Positions 7,024 through 10,955 of a DNA stretch of 10,955 bases are shown here, piece after piece; within the stretch, counting starts at the first letter, position 1, and each line of letters starts with the position of its first letter. Position numbers and translations under genes: made by a program. Location: positions 1 to 10,955 of the forward strand of contig JAIPER010000081.1 of NCBI GenBank assembly GCA_021737115.1, in the 5' to 3' direction. Under the pieces are notes generated by a model. The model worked only from the letters and a program-made list of their open reading frames with translations, was not told where the DNA came from and ran no database searches. The DNA comes from Desulfohalobiaceae bacterium (GTDB taxonomy: Bacteria > Desulfobacterota > Desulfovibrionia > Desulfovibrionales > Desulfothermaceae).

Positions 7024-7083
7024 CGGCGTAGGCCGGGGTCAAGCTCTTACATTTTCAGACTGGATTCCGGCCTTCGCCGGAAT
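7024..7083. repeat. Pair of inverted REP-like palindromes (WIPAFAGMT-type repeat)
   Basis: The right-hand unit is a perfect 8-bp stem ATTCCGGC/GCCGGAAT with loop CTTC (7064-7083). Read through on the plus strand it translates as the familiar repeat peptide DWIPAFAGMT. The left-hand unit is CGGC-GTAG-GCCG (7024-7035), the same CGGCCTNCGCCG design in the opposite orientation. Two such units facing each other, about 28 nt apart, resemble a REP doublet (REPIN). Elements of this look are dispersed in many proteobacterial genomes. No REP-associated transposase is in the window. Confidence 0.65.
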
Positions 7084-7108
7084 GACGGAGAGTGAGTCCG
7101 CCCGCCCG

Positions 7109-7139
7109 GTTAAATCTCTGTAAGCGAAGCGCATTTAAC
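7109..7139. repeat. Short inverted repeat GTTAAAT...ATTTAAC
   Basis: Perfect 7-nt arms (7109-7115 and 7133-7139) flank a 17-nt spacer containing GCGAAGCGC. It follows the REP-like pair and may be part of the same composite repeat, or a separate extragenic element. Confidence 0.4.
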
Positions 7140-7315
7140 TGTGGCGAACGAAGAATCTCTCTGCCAAGGGCAGGGTTATTCAATAAGCACGAAGTTTCTA
7201 TCCCGATCAAACTGGCAGCTGTGGACTTGAGCTTTATTAGTGTAGCAGCATGCCTGTGTATTGTAATAAATATTCAATAGTTATATATCAGAACTGCCAG
7301 AGGCTGGGCCGACTC

Positions 7316-7407
7316 CTGACCACTGACCTCTGTTCTCTTCCCTTTGCCCCATGTCCTATGCCTCTTTGTTCGAGGTTCCAGGTTCACGGTTGCAGCCCTC
7401 CGGTTCT
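7316..7407. repeat. Degenerate 7-nt periodic tandem repeat
   Basis: Read from 7317, thirteen successive heptamers stay in phase: TGACCAC, TGACCTC, TGTTCTC, TTCCCTT, TGCCCCA, TGTCCTA, TGCCTCT, TTGTTCG, AGGTTCC, AGGTTCA, CGGTTGC, AGCCCTC, CGGTTCT. The family changes gradually from TGACCNC through TGYCCNA to NGGTTCN. It is strongly pyrimidine-rich on the plus strand in its first half. Confidence 0.55.
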
Positions 7408-7409
7408 CC

Positions 7410-7449
7410 GATTCACTGATTCACTGATTAACTGATTCACTGATGATCT
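7410..7449. repeat. 8-nt tandem repeat GATTCACT, four copies plus a degenerate fifth
   Basis: GATTCACT occurs at 7410, 7418 and 7434, with GATTAACT at 7426 (one change) and a decayed fifth unit GATGATCT at 7442. Octamer spacing is exact, in contrast to the heptamer spacing on both sides. Confidence 0.8.
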
Positions 7450-7453
7450 CCCC

Positions 7454-7495
7454 CTGACCTCTGACCACTGACTACTGACTACTGACCACTGTCTT
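7454..7495. repeat. 7-nt tandem repeat CTGACYA, five copies plus a degenerate sixth
   Basis: Units are CTGACCT, CTGACCA, CTGACTA, CTGACTA, CTGACCA and then CTGTCTT, with exact 7-nt spacing. The same unit appears twice at 7316-7329. The array ends about 10 nt before the pmm stop codon. Confidence 0.8.
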
Positions 7496-7505
7496 CCTCC
7501 CCCCG

Positions 7506-8885
7506 CTACCCGCTCAATTCCTGTATCCAGCGGTCCAGGGGTTCTTCTATATAGGAGCGGATTTCCTGGAGCCGCTTCTCGGTTTCGGCTTCGAAACGCA
7601 GGACCAGGACCGGCTGGGTGTTTGAGGCCCTGAGCAGTCCCCAGCCGTCGGAAAAGTTGATCCTGATACCGTCCACGTCCACGAGTTCGAAGTCTCCGGA
7701 CTGTTGCCGGAAGTAGTCCTGGGCTTTGTCTATGACCGCAAATTTTATCGCATCCGGGCAGTCCTTTCTGATCTCCGGCGTGTTCACGGTCTTTGGCCAG
7801 TCCGAGAAATACTGATCCAGGGTCTTTTCCGGTTCCCGGTCCACCAGTTCGACCAGTCTCTGGGCTGCATACAGGGCATCGTCGTATCCATAGTAGCGAT
7901 CGGCGAAGAACATGTGGCCGCTCATCTCGCCGGCCAGCAGGGCCCCGATTTCCTGCATCTTAGCCTTGATCAGGGAATGCCCGGTTTTCCACATCAGGGG
8001 CTTGCCCCCATGCTCAGCTATGTCCTGAAAGAGGAGATGCGTGCATTTCACCTCCCCGATGACCGTGGCCCCGGGATTCTGGTCCAGAACCTGTCTGGCG
8101 TACAGGGCCAGGAGTTTATCTCCATAGATGATCCGGCCGAGATGGTCAACCACGCCGATGCGGTCGCCGTCACCATCCAGTCCGATCCCCAGGTGGGCCC
8201 GGTGTTCCTGGACCAGCCTCTGCATGTCCTTGATGTTCTCCAGAACCGTAGGATCGGGATGGTGGTTGGGAAAATCGGGGTCCGGCTCACAGAAGAGCTC
8301 AATGACTTCGGCCCCGATCCGGCGAAGCAGTTCGGCGCAAACCAGACCGGCGCTGCCGTTGCCGCCGTCTACCACCACCTTGACCGGGTTTTCGAGACGG
8401 GTCTGTTTGGAGAGTTCCTCCAGATAGGAGGGCACGATGTCCAGTTCGCTGGCCACTCCCTGGCCCTGTTCAAAGTCCCCCTCTTTCATGATCCGGTACA
8501 GGCTCTGAATTTCATCGGAGTGGATGGTGTTGGAACCGGCCCAGACCTTGAAGCCGTTGAACTCCGGCGGGTTGTGGCTGGCGGTGATCATGACCCCGGC
8601 CTGGCGGTTCAGGGATCTGACGGCATAGTAGAAGACCGGGGTGGGGACCATGGGCAGAAAGACACAGTCGATTCCGGTGGACATCAGCCCTTCGACCATT
8701 CTGGTTTGATATTCCTTTGAGGTCTGTCTGTTGTCCCGGCCGATCACGGCCTGGTGATACCCTTTTCGCTTGAAATATGTGCCGCAGGACCGGCCCAGTT
8801 CTTCCACCCATTCCGGGTCAAAATCCTCGTCCACGACGCCGCGGATATCATAAGCTCGAAACATGTCGGGTTTGACTGGTCGCAT
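7506..8885 (-). CDS. algC: Phosphomannomutase/phosphoglucomutase (AlgC/ManB-type)
   Basis: This cytosolic mutase interconverts hexose-6-phosphate and hexose-1-phosphate, supplying precursors for GDP-mannose or UDP-glucose and so for LPS and exopolysaccharide. The 459-residue length matches AlgC (~463). It begins MRPVKPDMFRAYDIRG. It has the phosphoserine loop TASHNPPEFNGFK with S103, the metal loop DGDGDR (237-242), the sugar-recognition loop GEMSGH (319-324) and the phosphate-binding loop RASNTQP (419-425), one in each of the four family domains. The open frame extends 33 codons further upstream, but GAAGGAG sits 6 nt before this ATG and the family N-terminus starts here. AlgC-like bifunctionality is inferred; a strict PMM or PGM cannot be excluded. 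It is divergent from hflK. Confidence 0.93.
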   Translation of the reverse strand: MRPVKPDMFRAYDIRGVVDEDFDPEWVEELGRSCGTYFKRKGYHQAVIGRDNRQTSKEYQTRMVEGLMSTGIDCVFLPMVPTPVFYYAVRSLNRQAGVMITASHNPPEFNGFKVWAGSNTIHSDEIQSLYRIMKEGDFEQGQGVASELDIVPSYLEELSKQTRLENPVKVVVDGGNGSAGLVCAELLRRIGAEVIELFCEPDPDFPNHHPDPTVLENIKDMQRLVQEHRAHLGIGLDGDGDRIGVVDHLGRIIYGDKLLALYARQVLDQNPGATVIGEVKCTHLLFQDIAEHGGKPLMWKTGHSLIKAKMQEIGALLAGEMSGHMFFADRYYGYDDALYAAQRLVELVDREPEKTLDQYFSDWPKTVNTPEIRKDCPDAIKFAVIDKAQDYFRQQSGDFELVDVDGIRINFSDGWGLLRASNTQPVLVLRFEAETEKRLQEIRSYIEEPLDRWIQELSG

Positions 8886-8891
8886 AGGGAT

Positions 8892-8898
8892 CTCCTTC
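8892..8898 (-). promoter_or_regulatory. Ribosome binding site that fixes the mutase start
   Basis: On the minus strand GAAGGAG lies 6 nt upstream of the ATG at 8885. The upstream in-frame ATGs (ending at 8984, 8975 and 8900) lack a comparable site, and the extra residues do not resemble the family. Confidence 0.8.
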
Positions 8899-8929
8899 AT
8901 GATAAAAAGGGTCTGAACATGTGTTTTCT

Positions 8930-8956
8930 TTTCTAATAAACAGCCGGAGATGTCAA
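8930..8956 (-). promoter_or_regulatory. Possible promoter for the mutase gene
   Basis: A perfect -35 TTGACA (8951-8956, minus strand) is followed by TAGAAA (8930-8935) at a short 15-nt spacing, so the -10 assignment is weak. The -35 lies 2 nt from the edge of the inverted repeat 8959-9057, which would suit an operator there. Confidence 0.25.
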
Positions 8957-8958
8957 CT

Positions 8959-9057
8959 ATACTTACGGTCGTCATAAATTTCATTTTGCCTATTCGAAAA
9001 TCCTGGCGCTGATGCTTGAAATTTCGGAGCCTTGAAATTTATTCCTCCCGTAAGTAT
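8959..9057. repeat. Nested long inverted repeat in the divergent spacer
   Basis: Outer arms ATACTTACGG (8959-8968) / CCGTAAGTAT (9048-9057) and inner arms ATAAATTTC (8974-8982) / GAAATTTAT (9034-9042) are both perfect. They are separated by symmetric 5-nt gaps (8969-8973 and 9043-9047). The intervening 51 nt include two direct copies of CTTGAAATTT, the second overlapping the right inner arm. It could be a cruciform or operator site, or a small terminal-inverted-repeat element. No target-site duplication is evident. Confidence 0.6.
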
Positions 9058-9137
9058 TTATATTTTAAATAGTTACGCAAGAATGGCTAAGTACTGGATC
9101 AAAGGCGTTGAGAGGAAATTACATGTTTTAAAATTTA

Positions 9138-9200
9138 TCAAGCAAATCCAGAATACTATTCGAACGGAAAATGTTTAGATAGCAATCTGGATTTGCTTGA
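9138..9200 (+). promoter_or_regulatory. 15-bp perfect inverted repeat in the hflK leader
   Basis: TCAAGCAAATCCAGA (9138-9152) is exactly complementary to TCTGGATTTGCTTGA (9186-9200), with a 33-nt loop. The right arm ends 4 nt before the putative hflK Shine-Dalgarno GAGG (9206-9209). It overlaps the TTG that opens the hflK reading frame at 9197, which argues against that codon being the start. No U-run follows, so it is not a normal terminator. It may control hflK translation or act as a protein-binding site. Confidence 0.6.
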
Positions 9201-9220
9201 CGATAGAGGCTATCTCAGAT

Positions 9221-10306
9221 ATGCTTGCCAACATTATGAACTGGGACTGGGAAAAACTACAGGAAAAGCGGCAGAGGTCTTCTGGAGGGGGCGGTGGCGG
9301 CGGCCCCACCCCACCGGATTTTGAGCAGCTCAAAGAGAAGCTCATGCGATTCAAAAACATGAAATTTCCGGGACTGAAGATAGCCATCGGGGTCATTGTC
9401 CTGCTCTGGCTGGCCAGCGGGTTTTACATCGTCCAACCGGACGAGGTCGGAGTGGTGCAGCGTTTCGGGGCATTTGCCCGGGTCACGCAGCCCGGACCGC
9501 ATTTGCGGATTCCGTTTCCGATAGAAAAGGTCCAGACGCCGAGTGTGACCAAGATCAACCGGATGGAGATCGGCTTCAGGTCGGCCGAGACATTGGGCTA
9601 TGCCCAGGGCAATTTTCAGAAGGTGCCCAGGGAGGCCCTGATGTTAACCGGGGACGAGAACATCGTGGATGTGCAGTTTATCGTCCAGTACCGGATCAAG
9701 GCCGCGGAGAACTATCTCTTCAATATCGCTGAGCCGGTGAAGACGGTCAAGGATGCGGCCGAGGCCTCCATGCGGGCGGTGATCGGATCAAATGACGTGG
9801 AGTCGGTCCTGACCGAGAGGAAGATGGAGATCCAGAACGAGACCATGGAACTTTTGCAGTCGACCCTGGACAAATACGAAAGCGGGATCAGTGTATCCGC
9901 GGTCAAGCTGCAGGACGTGCATCCCCCGGATCCGGTGGTCGGCGCCTTCAAGGATGTGGCCAGCGCCCGGGAGGACCGCAGCCGGCTGATGAATCAGGCC
10001 AAGAGCTATCGCAACGAGATCCTGCCCAAGGCCAGGGGAAAGGTGGCCACCATTGTCAATGAGGCCGAAGCCTTCAAGGAATCCAAGGTCAGGAAGGGCA
10101 AGGGCGAGAGTGGACGTTTTCTGAAGCTGCTGGGCGAATACAAGCTGGCCGAAGAGGTGACCAGAAAGCGCTTGTATCTGGAGGCCATGGAGGAGGTCTT
10201 TGCGAACTCCAGGCAGAAGACCATCCTTTCGGACAAGGCCGCGGAAAAGATGTTGCCCTATCTCCCCCTGGACCAGCTCCAGAAAAGGGATGCACAAAAT
10301 AAATAA
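9221..10306 (+). CDS. hflK: HflK, FtsH-modulating membrane protein (SPFH/band 7 family)
   Basis: HflK and HflC form a large inner-membrane cage around the FtsH AAA protease and modulate its substrate use. From this start the protein has 361 residues. A short charged N-terminus (MNWDWEKLQEKRQ) leads into seven consecutive glycines (22-28) and then PTPPDF, the Gly/Pro-rich N-terminus typical of HflK. A single transmembrane segment lies at about 52-70 (LKIAIGVIVLLWLASGFYI). The SPFH domain follows (about 71-245; QPDEVGVVQRFG, GPHLRIPFPIEKV, QDVHPPDPVVGAF), then a helical region (NQAKSYRNEILPKARG, NEAEAF). Start choice: ATG 9221 has GAGG 11 nt upstream; ATG 9236 gives the more common family start but has no ribosome site; TTG 9197 lies inside an inverted repeat. 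It is followed by hflC after 46 nt. Confidence 0.93.
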   Translation: MLANIMNWDWEKLQEKRQRSSGGGGGGGPTPPDFEQLKEKLMRFKNMKFPGLKIAIGVIVLLWLASGFYIVQPDEVGVVQRFGAFARVTQPGPHLRIPFPIEKVQTPSVTKINRMEIGFRSAETLGYAQGNFQKVPREALMLTGDENIVDVQFIVQYRIKAAENYLFNIAEPVKTVKDAAEASMRAVIGSNDVESVLTERKMEIQNETMELLQSTLDKYESGISVSAVKLQDVHPPDPVVGAFKDVASAREDRSRLMNQAKSYRNEILPKARGKVATIVNEAEAFKESKVRKGKGESGRFLKLLGEYKLAEEVTRKRLYLEAMEEVFANSRQKTILSDKAAEKMLPYLPLDQLQKRDAQNK

Positions 10307-10352
10307 TACCGTATCGGCTGTTGGCCGATTCGGGAAAGTATGAGGAAATTTC

Positions 10353-10955
10353 ATGGCGGTACAGAAATCACCAGTCATTGTCGTGGTCGTTCTTATTCTG
10401 CTTTTGCTGGGCATCAGCCAAACGTTTTATACGGTGGACCAGACCCAGCGGGCCCTGCTGCTGCAAATGGGAAAACCGGTCGGGGGGACCATCGGGCCCG
10501 GCCTGCATTTCAAGCTGCCCTTTATCCAGAACGTGATCGACTTTGATCACCGCATTCTGGAATACGACGCCGATCCGGCCGAGATCATCACCAAGGACAA
10601 GAAGACCCTGGTCGTGGACAATTACGCCAGGTGGCGGATCGAAGACACCCTGAAATTCTACAGGACCGCCCGGACCGAGGCCGGGGGCGTTTCCCGGCTG
10701 GACGATATCGTCTACGCCGAGATGCGGGTGGCCATGGGCCGCTACAATTTGATCGACATCGTCAATTTCAAGCGTGACGAGATCATGGAAACGGTTCTGA
10801 CGGAGGCCAGGGATGACCTCAAATCCTACGGGATAAAACTCGAAGACGTGCGCATCAAGCGCACCGACCTGCCGCCGGAGAACCAGCAGGCCATTTTCGC
10901 CCGCATGAGTTCGGAGCGGGAGCGCATGGCCAAGCAGTACCGGTCCGAAGGCGAG
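10353..10955 (+). CDS. hflC: HflC, FtsH-modulating membrane protein, N-terminal part (cut by window edge)
   Basis: HflC is the partner of HflK in the membrane complex that regulates FtsH. The 201 visible residues start with a membrane anchor at about 7-24 (PVIVVVVLILLLLGISQ) and pass into the SPFH/band 7 domain. Family motifs are VDQTQRALLLQMGKP, GPGLHFKLPFIQNV, DDIVYAEMRVAMGRYNL and the helix-entry sequence KRTDLPPENQQAIFARM. The remaining third, including the end of the helical region, lies beyond the right edge. GAGGAA lies 5 nt before the ATG, a good ribosome site. A small 6-bp hairpin (10313-10329) occupies the hflK-hflC gap. It is cotranscribed with hflK. Confidence 0.95.
   Translation, partial: MAVQKSPVIVVVVLILLLLGISQTFYTVDQTQRALLLQMGKPVGGTIGPGLHFKLPFIQNVIDFDHRILEYDADPAEIITKDKKTLVVDNYARWRIEDTLKFYRTARTEAGGVSRLDDIVYAEMRVAMGRYNLIDIVNFKRDEIMETVLTEARDDLKSYGIKLEDVRIKRTDLPPENQQAIFARMSSERERMAKQYRSEGE

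Larger units (their letters stand above)
7006..7505. other. Repeat-dominated spacer between pmm and rnhA, no gene seen
   Basis: The spacer contains a pair of REP-like palindromes (7024-7083), an inverted repeat (7109-7139), a short hairpin CTGCC/GGCAG (7161-7173), an AT-rich stretch (about 7240-7290) and short-period tandem repeats (7316-7495). The AT-rich part could hold an rnhA promoter (minus-strand TACACT near 7235-7245 with a poor -35), but I cannot support a specific one. No ORF here looks coding. Confidence 0.7.
8886..9220. other. Divergent spacer between the mutase and hflK, no gene seen
   Basis: This AT-rich region carries two long inverted repeats (8959-9057 and 9138-9200), a direct repeat CTTGAAATTT (9015-9024 and 9031-9040) and a TATATT box (9059-9064) with no good -35 element. 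A 31-codon ORF (9083-9178) lacks a ribosome site and is not called. A well-placed GAGAGGA precedes an ATG-TTT-TAA mini-ORF at 9123-9131. Confidence 0.7.

Noticed and set aside
6638..7123. Plus-strand frame ending in the peptide DWIPAFAGMTE
   Set aside because: The peptide is the translation of a palindromic repeat and the rest is antisense to rnhA, so this is a spurious ORF.
7704..8720. 338-codon open frame on the plus strand opposite the mutase gene
   Set aside because: It is the mirror frame of a well-supported phosphomannomutase with all active-site loops; it has no ribosome site and no recognisable family.
9015..9040. CTTGAAA copies as sigma32 -35 boxes for hflKC
   Set aside because: No CCCCAT-like -10 element lies at the required distance from either copy, so a heat-shock promoter cannot be supported.
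9083..9178. 31-codon ORF (MAKYWIKGVERK...) upstream of hflK
   Set aside because: It has no Shine-Dalgarno, is lysine-rich as expected from AT-rich DNA, and ends inside the loop of the 15-bp inverted repeat.
9788..10414. 208-codon open frame on the minus strand opposite hflK
   Set aside because: It is antisense to HflK, which has a full domain structure; the reverse frame shows no domain.

Overview
The window looks like chromosomal DNA from a Gram-negative bacterium, most likely a member of the former Deltaproteobacteria (Desulfobacterota, perhaps of the Desulfovibrionales/Desulfohalobiaceae type). KdsB shows an LPS outer membrane, and PilB/PilC and HflK/HflC fit that group. The exact lineage is an inference from the general look of the proteins and the short-repeat-rich spacers, not from a search. 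All eight complete genes and both edge-truncated genes belong to well-known families. I see no phage, transposase, CRISPR array or tRNA/rRNA gene.

Layout. (1) 1-3434, minus strand: pilB, then pilC (type IV pilus assembly ATPase and inner-membrane platform), a hairpin, then the 5' part of asd (aspartate-semialdehyde dehydrogenase), which runs off the left edge. (2) 3435-3890: an AT-rich divergent control region with two back-to-back sigma70-like promoters, a 16-bp perfect palindrome and a 58-nt near-perfect hairpin just upstream of kdsB. (3) 3891-5764, plus strand: kdsB and carA, overlapping by 4 nt. (4) 5788-7005, minus strand: rnhA then rnc, convergent with carA. (5) 7006-7505: a spacer made almost entirely of repeats, with a pair of inverted REP-like palindromes, an inverted repeat, and a mosaic of 7-nt and 8-nt tandem repeats. 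(6) 7506-8885, minus strand: a phosphomannomutase/phosphoglucomutase. (7) 8886-9220: a divergent AT-rich spacer with two further long inverted repeats. (8) 9221-10955, plus strand: hflK and the 5' part of hflC.

How the genes relate. KdsB (CMP-KDO synthesis, consuming CTP) and the hexose-phosphate mutase (sugar-nucleotide precursors) both feed envelope polysaccharide. CarA makes carbamoyl phosphate for arginine and for pyrimidines, including the CTP that KdsB uses. RNase HI and RNase III are general RNA-processing enzymes. HflK and HflC form the membrane complex that modulates the FtsH protease.

The coding genes are ordinary. What deserves attention is non-coding: three long inverted repeats in the leaders of kdsB and hflK, and the multi-type short-period repeat block between pmm and rnhA. 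I found no convincing evidence of a new multi-gene system.
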